Below, in pieces: positions 13,594 to 20,747 of a stretch of DNA of 20,747 nucleotides. Under the pieces are notes generated by a model that had not been told where the DNA came from, did not search any database, and saw only the letters and a program-made list of their open reading frames with translations. Source of the DNA: Faecalibacterium sp. CAG:1138. GTDB taxonomy: Bacteria; Bacillota; Clostridia; Christensenellales; CAG-917. How positions within the stretch are numbered: position 1 is the stretch's first letter; every line of letters begins with the position of its first letter. The stretch is from assembly GCA_000434675.1 (NCBI GenBank), contig HF988630.1, positions 19,576-40,322 of the forward strand, in the 5' to 3' direction. A program made the translations under genes and the position numbers.

Positions 13594-14937
13594 ATGAAGA
13601 CCATAGTTGCCATATCCACGCCGATAGGCAGAGGCGGAATAGGAATCGTACGAATGAGCGGCGACGACGCCAAAAACATCGCAAGCCAAATCTTTTTCAA
13701 AAAAGGTTTGGATTTTTCCGCGCTCGTTCCGAACGTTATGTATTTCGGAACGGTGTCGGGCAGAGACTTTTCGGACAGATGCTATATGGTGTGGTTCAGG
13801 GCGCCTAAAACCTACACCGGCGAAGACGTGGTGGAATTTCAATGCCACGGCGGAGTGAAGCTGACGGAGCTTGTCGTTAATGAGTGTATACTTAGGGGCG
13901 CGGAAATGGCCGCCCCGGGCGAATTTACCAAGCGCGCTTTTCTGAACGGCAAAATGGCCCTCTCCGACGCCGAAGGCGTCATCGACCTCATAAACGCCGA
14001 CAGCGAAGCGGGCGTAAACGCCGCGTATCGCCTTATGACGGGCAAACTTGCGGGAGAGATAGGCGAGATCCAAAAAACGATTTTCGACGTTATATGCGAC
14101 CTTGAGGCGGTTCTGGATTATCCGGAGGAGCTGGAGGACGAAAATATCCCGCAAGGGAAAATCGGTCTTGACGCCGCGCTTAAAAAGCTTGCGCCGCTTG
14201 CAAAATCCGAAAGCTACGGCAAAATGGCAAAGTACGGCATAAACGTCGTTATGTGCGGCGACACCAACGTTGGAAAGTCCAGCCTAATGAACGCCATGCT
14301 TAAAGAGAACCGCGCCATCGTTACTCCGGTTGCCGGAACAACCAGGGATCTTATCGGCGAAAGTTTTTTGCACGGCGGCGTAAAAATCAACCTCACCGAC
14401 ACGGCGGGGATAAGAGAATCGGCAGATGAAATCGAAAAAGAAGGCATTAAACGCGCCAAAAACGCAGTTTTAAGTGCCGATTTGGTTCTTTACGTGAAAG
14501 ACGGAACCGAGTTTGGAAAAGAAATGGAAATTCCCGCAGAGGCGCAGGGAAAAAGGCTGGTTACGGTTATAAATAAGGGCGATTTGCTTGGCGAAGGCGT
14601 CAGGTACGGCGAGCAAAAAGAAGCGAAAGAAAAAACCTTCGTCGTGTCGGCGAAAAACGGCGACGGGGTTGAGGAGCTTCTGGACTATATCGTTTCGGTT
14701 TTTAACGAAGGAAAAGTGCTCGGAACGGAGGTTATCACCGAAAAAAGGCATCTTTCGGCCGTGCTGAAAGCAAAAAAACATCTCGAGGACGCGCTTGAAA
14801 ACTACGACGCCTTGCCGTCGGATTGCATACTCGTGGACGTCAAGGCCGCATGGCAGGCGCTCGGCGAAATCACGGGAAGCACATCGTCCGAGGAAGTAGT
14901 GAACGCAATATTCGACAAATTCTGCGTAGGAAAATGA
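13594..14937 (+). CDS. mnmE: tRNA modification GTPase MnmE (TrmE)
   Basis: 447 residues, the usual 450 or so. The N-terminal folate-binding domain covers about 1-118. A helical domain is interrupted by the G domain (about 215-370), with P-loop GDTNVGKS at 222-229, G2 GTTRD at 248-252, DTAG at 269-272 and NKGD at 327-330. The C-terminus ends FCVGK, the form of the FC(I/V)GK motif whose cysteine is needed for activity. With MnmG it installs the aminomethyl-type group at wobble U34 of certain tRNAs. The ribosome site is AAGGAG. Its stop overlaps the mnmG start. Confidence 0.97.
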   Translation: MKTIVAISTPIGRGGIGIVRMSGDDAKNIASQIFFKKGLDFSALVPNVMYFGTVSGRDFSDRCYMVWFRAPKTYTGEDVVEFQCHGGVKLTELVVNECILRGAEMAAPGEFTKRAFLNGKMALSDAEGVIDLINADSEAGVNAAYRLMTGKLAGEIGEIQKTIFDVICDLEAVLDYPEELEDENIPQGKIGLDAALKKLAPLAKSESYGKMAKYGINVVMCGDTNVGKSSLMNAMLKENRAIVTPVAGTTRDLIGESFLHGGVKINLTDTAGIRESADEIEKEGIKRAKNAVLSADLVLYVKDGTEFGKEMEIPAEAQGKRLVTVINKGDLLGEGVRYGEQKEAKEKTFVVSAKNGDGVEELLDYIVSVFNEGKVLGTEVITEKRHLSAVLKAKKHLEDALENYDALPSDCILVDVKAAWQALGEITGSTSSEEVVNAIFDKFCVGK

Positions 14938-16790
14938 TGAAAGATTTTGACGTTATCGTAATAGGCGCGGGGCACGCAGGCATCGAAGCCGCGCTCGCTT
15001 CGGCCAGAATGGGGCAGAAAACCCTGCTTGCAACGCTTCTTTTGGAGGAAGTGGGCTTTATGGCGTGCAATCCCGCAATCGGAGGCACGGCGAAAGGCCA
15101 CCTCGTGAGGGAAGTGGACGCTTTGGGCGGCGAAATGGGCGTTGCGGCCGACAAGGCGCTTTTGCAGATAAAGATGCTCAACACCGCAAAAGGACCGGCG
15201 GTGCACAGCTTGAGAGGACAGGAAGACAAAAGGCTTTATCAGGAAATAATGCTCGAAACGCTGAAAAATCAGCCGAATCTGACGCTTATGGAGGGCGAGG
15301 TTACCGAGCTTTTGACCAAAGACAAAAAAGTGAGAGGAGTCAGATTTTCGGACGGCGAGGAATACGCCGCAAAAGCCGTGGTTCTTGCTACGGGCGTTTA
15401 TCTGGATAGCCGCGTGATAACCGGCGAGGAAATCACCAAAAGCGGCCCTGCGGGTTTCCCGTACGCGAAAGGTCTGACGAAATCTTTGGTCGAAAACGGA
15501 CTTCAGATAAGAAGATTCAAAACCGGCACCCCTGCAAGAATCAAAAAAAGCAGCATCGACTTTGGCAAAATGGAAACTCAGGAAGGCGACGAAACCATAC
15601 ATACCTTCAGTTTTCTGCACGACGAAAAGCTGACGAATCAGCTTCCTTGCTATCTTACCTACACCAACGCCGAAACTCACAAAATCATTGTCGATAATAT
15701 AGACAGGGCACCTATGTATAACGGTTCGATAACGGGCGTGGGGCCGAGGTATTGCCCGAGCATAGAAACCAAAATCATGCGATTCAGGGACAAGGAACGG
15801 CATCAGATTTTCGTCGAACCGGAAGAAAGAACCGGCGAAAGCATGTATATTCAGGGCATGAGCACTTCGATGCCGAAGGACGTTCAGGAGGCAATGTACA
15901 GGACGATTCCGGGCCTCGAGCACTGCGAATTTCTTAAGTACGCCTACGCCATCGAATACGACTGCATAAATCCGCTGCAGCTTACGCCGTGGCTCGGAGT
16001 AAAATGTGTGGAAGGGCTGTTTTCCGCAGGGCAGATAAACGGCAGCAGCGGCTACGAAGAAGCGGCGGCGCAGGGCGTCGTTGCAGGCATAAACGCCGCG
16101 CTTTACGTTCAGAAAAAACCGCCTTACGTCATAACCAGAGATAAGGCTTATATCGGCGTTCTTATCGACGACCTCGTAACCAAGGGGACGGAAGAACCGT
16201 ATCGCATGATGACGGCCAGAGCCGAGCATCGCTTGTTTTTGCGGCAGGATAACGCCGACCTAAGGCTCACCGCCGACGGCTACAAGCTCGGCCTTGACAC
16301 GGCCGAAAGGTACGAAAAAATGCAAAAAAAGGCGGCGGAAATCGAGGAAATCAAGGCTTTGGCGAAAATGGCGAAGGTGGACGCGCGCACAACGAATTTG
16401 TATAAGGCAGCAGGCATGGAATCGCCGCTGAAGAACGAATCGGTTTTCGAAGCGCTCAGACACAGCGAAATAACCGTAAAATCCGTCGTCGAAAACGTTT
16501 CGGGGTTTGAAAATTTTTCGGACAGAGCGCTTGAAACCGCCGAAGTGGAAATAAAATACGAAGGCTATCTTCAAAAGGCCGAAAACGCCATAAAGGAACA
16601 AAAACGACTGGAAGAAAAGCTGTTGCCGCCTGATATCGACTATCAAAGTCTTTCGGGCTTAAGGTTAGAGGCAAGGCAAAAGCTGTCGGACGTCAGGCCT
16701 CTTTCCGTGGCGCAGGCGGCAAGGATCTCGGGCGTTTCGCCGGCCGACGTCGCCGTTTTGCTGGTGTATCTTTCGAGAGAACATAAATGA
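14934..16790 (+). CDS. mnmG: tRNA uridine 5-carboxymethylaminomethyl modification enzyme MnmG (GidA)
   Basis: 618 residues from ATG 14934, the usual length. The frame is open back to 14823, but that part overlaps mnmE and is not conserved. ATG 14937 is equally possible and is better spaced from TAGG. The FAD-binding motif GAGHAG is at 11-16, the CNPAIGG segment at 45-51, the FKTGTPARI segment in the middle, and a helical C-terminal domain binds MnmE. The MnmE-MnmG complex modifies U34 of tRNAs reading split boxes, using folate, FAD and glycine or ammonium. Unlike most Bacillota, rsmG does not follow; transcription ends at the terminator at 16834. Confidence 0.97.
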   Translation: MMKDFDVIVIGAGHAGIEAALASARMGQKTLLATLLLEEVGFMACNPAIGGTAKGHLVREVDALGGEMGVAADKALLQIKMLNTAKGPAVHSLRGQEDKRLYQEIMLETLKNQPNLTLMEGEVTELLTKDKKVRGVRFSDGEEYAAKAVVLATGVYLDSRVITGEEITKSGPAGFPYAKGLTKSLVENGLQIRRFKTGTPARIKKSSIDFGKMETQEGDETIHTFSFLHDEKLTNQLPCYLTYTNAETHKIIVDNIDRAPMYNGSITGVGPRYCPSIETKIMRFRDKERHQIFVEPEERTGESMYIQGMSTSMPKDVQEAMYRTIPGLEHCEFLKYAYAIEYDCINPLQLTPWLGVKCVEGLFSAGQINGSSGYEEAAAQGVVAGINAALYVQKKPPYVITRDKAYIGVLIDDLVTKGTEEPYRMMTARAEHRLFLRQDNADLRLTADGYKLGLDTAERYEKMQKKAAEIEEIKALAKMAKVDARTTNLYKAAGMESPLKNESVFEALRHSEITVKSVVENVSGFENFSDRALETAEVEIKYEGYLQKAENAIKEQKRLEEKLLPPDIDYQSLSGLRLEARQKLSDVRPLSVAQAARISGVSPADVAVLLVYLSREHK

Positions 16791-16833
16791 ACGATTAAAC
16801 CGACTGAAACAAAACGTAAAAAGAAACAAAAAA

Positions 16834-16866
16834 CCGCCGATTTTTCGGCGGGGTGTTTTTTTTTTT
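16834..16866 (+). terminator. Intrinsic terminator after mnmG
   Basis: A CCGCCGA/TCGGCGG stem with a TTTT loop is followed by GGTG and a long T-run. It closes the rpmH-to-mnmG cluster. Confidence 0.92.
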
Positions 16867-16900
16867 AATGTATGTTGTATACATTGATTTTTATAAAAGG

Positions 16901-17719
16901 TTATTTTGCAAACAGTTTGGCAACGAAATCGTAGATATATTTTGCAATCGAGCTGTTTTCGAACTGATCGGTGATGACTTCCACCGGCTTAAATTGCATG
17001 ACGGCCGAAAGAATTGCCGTTGCCGCAACAGCGAAAAGCGCGCCTAAAAGTGCGCCCGTTATAAGTCCGAAGAATTTGTCCACGACCTTGAGCGCCACGC
17101 TTTGGCTGTCGTCCAGGCTTTTTTTCAGAACGCCGAAGACGTAGCTGAGCGCCGTGCAAACCACTATGCCCGCGACGAAGCAGACGACGAACAGCAGAAG
17201 CTTGATCACGGTTTCACCGAGAAGTTTGCCTATTGTTGCGTCCCCTTCGTAGGAGGCGAGAACTTCGTCGGAGAAGGAAGTGGAAATAAGCTTATCGAGG
17301 GTTTCGACGACGCTGTCGATCTTTTCGTTTTCAACCGGAACGAACACCCTTGCAACGGAGGTTTCGTTGCCGTCTGCGTCGGTTACGTACAAAAGCCCGT
17401 CTTCTTTACGTTCGAGCACAAGCGAATACTTCGGATTTGCGGTTTCGATTTTCGAGGACACCTGCGATTTAACGCCGTCCAAAGCCGCGATATCTTTCAC
17501 GAAAGGACCCACGCCTTTGACGCCGAAAACGAGCACCACGGCCAAAGCGAGGCTCAGAACCACGCCCATAAACTGGCCGAAGCAGCCGCGCTCCAACCCT
17601 CCGCACAGGCCTTTGAACGCTGCGGGAACGGCAAAAAGCAAAACGACGGCCACGATGCCGATATCTATATACGACAAGCTTGTCGAATTTTCAACGCAAA
17701 GAGCGGCAAAATCAAGCAT
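16901..17719 (-). CDS. CvpA-family membrane protein
   Basis: 272 residues. Four hydrophobic segments are visible at about 18-37, 50-70, 165-192 and 215-240. The YIDIGIVAVVLLFAVPAAFKG start and the GxxGALLGALF region fit the CvpA/colicin V production family. About 95 soluble residues sit between segments two and three, which is longer than in the minimal proteins. The family is membrane-bound with an unsettled role in envelope function. The ATG at 17719 has a GAGG eleven bases upstream; a better AAGGAG lies too far away. It is divergent from yyaC and has a strong promoter at 17797-17825. The family call is by hydrophobicity and general likeness, hence the moderate confidence. Confidence 0.72.
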   Translation of the reverse strand: MLDFAALCVENSTSLSYIDIGIVAVVLLFAVPAAFKGLCGGLERGCFGQFMGVVLSLALAVVLVFGVKGVGPFVKDIAALDGVKSQVSSKIETANPKYSLVLERKEDGLLYVTDADGNETSVARVFVPVENEKIDSVVETLDKLISTSFSDEVLASYEGDATIGKLLGETVIKLLLFVVCFVAGIVVCTALSYVFGVLKKSLDDSQSVALKVVDKFFGLITGALLGALFAVAATAILSAVMQFKPVEVITDQFENSSIAKYIYDFVAKLFAK

Positions 17720-17762
17720 AATAAGCTGCGCCTCGTAGGTGTCTCCTTAAAGTGATACTGAA

Positions 17763-17788
17763 ATATTTGCCTTTTATTCGGCAAATAT
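17763..17788. repeat. Inverted repeat at the 5' end of the cvpA leader
   Basis: ATATTTGCC (17763-17771) and GGCAAATAT (17780-17788) flank an eight-base loop. It begins almost at the predicted cvpA transcription start, so it could be an operator or a 5' stabilising hairpin. No T-run follows on either strand. Confidence 0.6.
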
Positions 17789-17796
17789 ACATATTA

Positions 17797-17825
17797 ATTA
17801 TACAAACAATCCTTCGATTTGTCCA
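17797..17825 (-). promoter_or_regulatory. Sigma-A promoter of the cvpA-like gene
   Basis: On the minus strand TGGACA (17825-17820), a 17-base spacer and a perfect TATAAT (17802-17797). Confidence 0.8.
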
Positions 17826-17885
17826 CTAAAAAGAATAAATAATTGCAATTTGGCAATAATTTCATTCCGAAAAGGAGAGTGATAT

Positions 17886-18347
17886 ATGGCAAAATGCGAA
17901 GCTAAGGAAAACGTGGTCGTGGTGTGTATAGGGAGTGAAAAAATCGCGGGAGACAGCCTTGCGCCGCTCGTGGGCGACGAGCTCAGGGAGCGTTACGCCG
18001 TCAAAAATTTCGTTTACGGAACGACGGACGAATCCATAAACGGCCGAAATTATGACGAGTGGCTGGAATTTATTTTGAAAGTTCACAAGGGTGCAAAAAT
18101 CCTTGCCGTCGACGCGGGACTGGGGGCCGTCGCAAGCGTCGGCAAAATCAGACTGACGGCTGGCGTGGTGCCGAAAAAAGCCGTAACCGGCGGCGGAAAA
18201 GCGGTGGGCGACGCGGGAATAGTGGGAATCGTCGGCGAGGTTTCCGACAATCCTCTCGGCGCGCTTTTGACCGTTTCGACCGATGAAGTGCAAAATATGG
18301 CCAAAAAAATAGCGTTTGTGATATTTTCCGCACTTTATGCCTTTTAG
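17886..18347 (+). CDS. yyaC: Sporulation protein YyaC (DUF1256, Gpr-like putative protease)
   Basis: 153 residues. The family traits are visible: CIGSEKIAGDSLAPLVGDEL at 14-33 with the GD pair, then LAVDAGLG at 73-80, and SVGKI at 84-88. YyaC proteins resemble the germination protease Gpr and are made during sporulation in Bacillus, where yyaC lies close to spo0J/parB. Here it is 17 kb from parB but within the same broad neighbourhood. The protein is about 50 residues shorter than Bacillus YyaC. It has an AAGGAG ribosome site. No clear sigma-A promoter precedes it; CATATTA at 17790-17796 recalls a sigma-F/G -10 but has no matching -35. It suggests that the organism, or its recent ancestors, formed spores. 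Confidence 0.83.
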   Translation: MAKCEAKENVVVVCIGSEKIAGDSLAPLVGDELRERYAVKNFVYGTTDESINGRNYDEWLEFILKVHKGAKILAVDAGLGAVASVGKIRLTAGVVPKKAVTGGGKAVGDAGIVGIVGEVSDNPLGALLTVSTDEVQNMAKKIAFVIFSALYAF

Positions 18348-18376
18348 AAAAACTTGTCAAAACCGATTTCAATATC

Positions 18377-18405
18377 TTTACTTTTGACTTTTTTTGTGCT
18401 ACAAT
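18377..18405 (+). promoter_or_regulatory. Sigma-A promoter of ftsH
   Basis: -35 TTTACT (18377-18382), 17-base spacer, and an extended -10 TGCTACAAT ending at 18405. The transcript would begin near 18412, giving a leader of about 118 bases. Confidence 0.75.
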
Positions 18406-18413
18406 AGAATTTG

Positions 18414-18495
18414 CGACGTAATATAAAACGATAAAATTTTATATTATATTTTCGTTTTAAGTTTGCGTTTTAACGTTCAATTAACCTATACGTCG
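18414..18495 (+). promoter_or_regulatory. Structured 5' leader of ftsH
   Basis: Two nested complementary pairs lie between the promoter and ftsH. CGACGTA (18414-18420) pairs with TACGTCG (18489-18495). Inside it, TAAAACGA (18424-18431) pairs with TCGTTTTA (18452-18459). The outer pair would tie the very 5' end of the message to a point just upstream of the ribosome site at 18517-18522. It matches no riboswitch class I know; a temperature- or protein-sensing leader is possible. Confidence 0.5.
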
Positions 18496-18529
18496 TAAAC
18501 TGTCGCTACTAAGCATCGGAGGCATCGTT

Positions 18530-20563
18530 TTGAATAAATCAACCAGAAAATGGATATATCTCGTTCTCGCCGTGCTGCTCGTCGTCCTGCTGATAAGGTT
18601 TTTGCCTAGCGGCAAGGGCAAGGAAGTGGGCTACGTCGGAGAAGGAGGCCTTGTCGAACTCGTCAAAGAGGGCAAGGTTTCGGACATCTACGTCAACGGC
18701 TCGTATAAAGTGTACGTTCGCTTTACGGGCAGCGAAATTCCGGAAAAGAAATTCCCGTCGGCATACGACGCGTTCTGCTACGTTCCGGACAGAAATCTCG
18801 ACGCGCTTATGGACGCCATTTCGGCTTCTGGCGTCGCCGCTCCGAAAATAACCTACAACGATCCTAACCGTTACGCCATGCTGATCAGCGTCGGCATACC
18901 TATTTTGGGCACGGTTCTGGCGCTTGTAGTGTTGTACATCATTATGAAGCGCAATTCCGCAAGGGACAATCAGGCCTTAAGCTTCGGCAAAACCAAAGCG
19001 AGGGTGAACGCCAACGTAAAAGTGCGTTTCTCCGACGTGGCGGGCGCCGAGGAAGAAAAGGAAGAGCTTCAGGAAATCGTCGAATTTTTGAAGAACCCTA
19101 AAAAGTTCACCGAAATGGGCGCGCGTATTCCTAAAGGCGTTTTGCTGGTGGGCCCTCCGGGAACGGGCAAAACTCTCTTTGCAAAAGCAGTTGCCGGCGA
19201 AGCGAACGTTCCGTTCTTCAACATTTCGGGCAGCGACTTCGTGGAAATGTTTGTGGGCGTGGGCGCAAGCCGCGTGAGAGATTTGTTCGATCAGGCCAAA
19301 CGCAACATGCCGTGCATAGTTTTTATTGACGAAATCGACGCCGTCGGCCGTCAGAGAGGCGCAGGCCTCGGCGGCGGAAACGACGAAAGAGAACAAACGC
19401 TCAACCAGTTGCTTGTTCAGATGGACGGCTTCGAGAAAAACGAAGGCATCATCATTATGGCGGCAACCAACCGCCCCGACATTCTGGATCAGGCGCTTTT
19501 GAGACCGGGCAGATTCGATCGTCAGATTTACGTTCACATTCCCGACGTCAAGGGCAGAGAGGCCATTTTCCGAGTTCACAGCCGCAACAAACCGCTTGCT
19601 CCGGACATCGACTTTAAGGCGCTTGCAAGGCTGACGGGAGGTTTCTCGGGCGCAGACATCGAAAACCTTTTGAACGAAGCGGCCATCCTCGCCGCGCGTA
19701 ACAATCGCACCGCAATCATAATGGACGACATTAACGAAGCGATAAACAAAGTTATCGCCGGCCCGCAGAAAAAGAGCCGCGTCGTCACCGAAACCGACAA
19801 ACGCATCACCGCTTATCACGAAAGCGGCCACGCAATCGTCGCCAAGCTGCTGAAGCATTGCGACGCAGTGCACGAAGTAAGCATCATCGCCAGAGGTCAG
19901 GCCGCGGGCTATACCATAACGCTTCCTGAAAACGACAACAACCACGTCACCAAAAACAAGCTTCTGGACACCATAACCATGATGCTCGGCGGAAGAGCCG
20001 CAGAAGAAATCGTCATTCAGGACGTTTCGACGGGCGCTTCGAACGACATCGAAAGGGCCACCGGCGTTGCAAAACGCATGGTTACCGAATGGGGTATGAG
20101 CGAGCTCGGCACAATGTTTTTGGGCGCCGACAAGGAAGTGTTTTTGGGCAGGGACTACGGCACCAGCCACAGCTACAGCGAAGAAATGGCTTCCAAAATC
20201 GACGGACAGGTTCAGAAAATCATTTCGGCGTGCTACGACAGAGCAAAGCAGATTTTGCTTGACAACAGAGCAATTTTGGACACCATGGTCCGCTTGCTTT
20301 ACGCCAAAAACACCATTTTCGAAGACGAAGTCAACATGATTTTCGAAGGCAAAACCTATCAGGAAATACTGGACAAAATGGCCGAGACCGAGGAGAAAAT
20401 CAAATCGGAATACACCAAAAAATCCACGCCTTCCGAAGGTAGCGTAGAAGAGAAACAGCCTGCCGCGGCTCCTGCCGAACCCGTCGAAAAACCTGCCGAA
20501 CAAGCAGAAGAACAGGCGGAAACAAAACCTGACGAAGGAACCGACGAAACGACCGAAAAATAA
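18530..20563 (+). CDS. ftsH: ATP-dependent zinc metalloprotease FtsH
   Basis: 677 residues from a TTG start, chosen because CGGAGG stands seven bases upstream. Two membrane segments (about 8-25 and 115-139) flank an external domain of about 90 residues. The AAA+ domain follows with Walker A GPPGTGKT at 208-215, pore loop MFVGVG at 240-245, Walker B IVFIDEID at 263-270 and arginine fingers in RPGRFDR at 325-331. The protease domain has HESGH at 430-434 and the third zinc ligand Asp506. HESGH keeps the HExxH pattern but has Ser where Ala is usual. The tail from about 635 is Pro/Glu/Ala/Lys-rich and probably disordered. FtsH degrades membrane and regulatory proteins. A terminator follows. Confidence 0.97.
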   Translation: MNKSTRKWIYLVLAVLLVVLLIRFLPSGKGKEVGYVGEGGLVELVKEGKVSDIYVNGSYKVYVRFTGSEIPEKKFPSAYDAFCYVPDRNLDALMDAISASGVAAPKITYNDPNRYAMLISVGIPILGTVLALVVLYIIMKRNSARDNQALSFGKTKARVNANVKVRFSDVAGAEEEKEELQEIVEFLKNPKKFTEMGARIPKGVLLVGPPGTGKTLFAKAVAGEANVPFFNISGSDFVEMFVGVGASRVRDLFDQAKRNMPCIVFIDEIDAVGRQRGAGLGGGNDEREQTLNQLLVQMDGFEKNEGIIIMAATNRPDILDQALLRPGRFDRQIYVHIPDVKGREAIFRVHSRNKPLAPDIDFKALARLTGGFSGADIENLLNEAAILAARNNRTAIIMDDINEAINKVIAGPQKKSRVVTETDKRITAYHESGHAIVAKLLKHCDAVHEVSIIARGQAAGYTITLPENDNNHVTKNKLLDTITMMLGGRAAEEIVIQDVSTGASNDIERATGVAKRMVTEWGMSELGTMFLGADKEVFLGRDYGTSHSYSEEMASKIDGQVQKIISACYDRAKQILLDNRAILDTMVRLLYAKNTIFEDEVNMIFEGKTYQEILDKMAETEEKIKSEYTKKSTPSEGSVEEKQPAAAPAEPVEKPAEQAEEQAETKPDEGTDETTEK

Positions 20564-20573
20564 GTTAATATTC

Positions 20574-20601
20574 AAAAAACGCGCGTTTATCGCGCGTTTT
20601 T
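20574..20601. terminator. Intrinsic terminator after ftsH
   Basis: A CGCGCG/CGCGCG stem with a five-base loop, A-run before and T-run after, 11 bases past the ftsH stop. Confidence 0.9.
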
Positions 20602-20632
20602 GTGATTATAGCGACAAATAAAAAAGCATGAT

Positions 20633-20714
20633 CACGCAGACAAAGGGAGTGAGAGGGTTCCACTCGCCCGAACCACGCAGACAAAGGGAGTGCGAGGGCT
20701 CCCCTCGCCCGAAA
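20633..20714 (+). repeat. Tandem 41-bp intergenic repeat, two copies
   Basis: Copies at 20633-20673 and 20674-20714 share CACGCAGACAAAGGGAGTG and CTCGCCCGAA, with a handful of substitutions between. The second copy can form a GCGAGGG/CCCTCGC hairpin; the first has lost part of it. No coding frame. It looks like a dispersed intergenic element. Confidence 0.8.
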
Positions 20715-20719
20715 GAGTG

Positions 20720-20747
20720 CTTGTCATTCCGAGCCTGCCGAGGAATC
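20720..20747 (+). repeat. Dispersed intergenic repeat, cut by the window edge
   Basis: Begins TTGTCATTCCGAGCCTGCC and runs off the end at GAGGAATC. Sequences of the TGTCATTCCGAG...GAGGAATC type occur as dispersed intergenic repeats in many bacterial genomes. Only the left part can be seen. Confidence 0.6.

Noticed and set aside
12791..13684. 297-codon open frame on the minus strand
   Set aside because: Antisense to jag and the mnmE start; low-complexity Phe/Arg-rich translation, no ribosome site or domain.
14823..14933. N-terminal extension of mnmG
   Set aside because: It overlaps mnmE in another frame, and MnmG proteins start just before the FAD-binding strand.
14802..16229. 475-codon open frame on the minus strand
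   Set aside because: It lies antisense to mnmE/mnmG, whose products are unmistakable, and its translation has no recognisable domain.
18977..20575. 532-codon open frame on the minus strand
   Set aside because: It is the antisense shadow of ftsH, rich in Phe and Val as expected from the complement of Glu- and Lys-rich coding sequence.
20633..20714. CRISPR array
   Set aside because: The two units are directly adjacent with no unique spacer between them and no cas genes nearby.

Overview
The window is chromosomal DNA from a low-to-moderate GC bacterium, most likely an anaerobic member of the Bacillota (class Clostridia). The evidence is the origin-proximal set dnaN, parB, parA, rsmG, rpmH, rnpA, yidD, yidC, jag, mnmE and mnmG, a YyaC-type sporulation protein, a lipobox-free YidC, LuxS, and strong AGGAG-type ribosome binding sites. 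I cannot place it at genus level. No phage, insertion sequence, CRISPR, tRNA or rRNA is visible.

Layout. 1-4060: the 3' end of dnaN (+) converges on a leftward operon, MFS transporter - rsmG - parA - parB, with a two-way terminator between. 4080-5385: a divergent promoter pair, then mtnN-luxS (+), which salvages S-adenosylhomocysteine and makes the AI-2 precursor, ending in a terminator. 5385-6600: an AT-rich region with DnaA-box-like sequences in both orientations, four parS-like sites (targets for the ParB encoded 4.6 kb away), and a 46-residue eight-cysteine protein on the minus strand. It looks like all or part of the replication origin and centromere. 6599-8587: an accessory three-gene operon (GNAT acetyltransferase, 2H phosphoesterase, alpha/beta hydrolase). 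8737-9284: no convincing gene. 9285-10737: a leftward MFS transporter whose promoter lies under a perfect palindrome, preceded by a 53-codon small ORF. 10840-16866: the rightward rpmH-rnpA-yidD-yidC-jag-mnmE-mnmG cluster for ribosome and RNase P assembly, membrane protein insertion and tRNA wobble modification. 16901-18347: divergent cvpA-like and yyaC genes. 18377-20601: ftsH with a long, foldable leader and a TTG start. 20633-20747: tandem 41-bp repeats and a second repeat family running off the edge.

How it fits together. In most Bacillota the genes from rpmH through mnmG, rsmG, parA and parB form one series on one side of dnaA-dnaN. Here rsmG-parA-parB is separated from mnmG and points the opposite way. 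The candidate origin, mtnN-luxS and accessory genes lie between the two blocks. Both housekeeping blocks point away from the DnaA-box/parS region, as expected if replication starts there, but dnaN points towards it. The most unusual items are this split origin, the parS cluster, the eight-cysteine microprotein within it, the palindromic operator at 10529-10557 and the structured ftsH leader.
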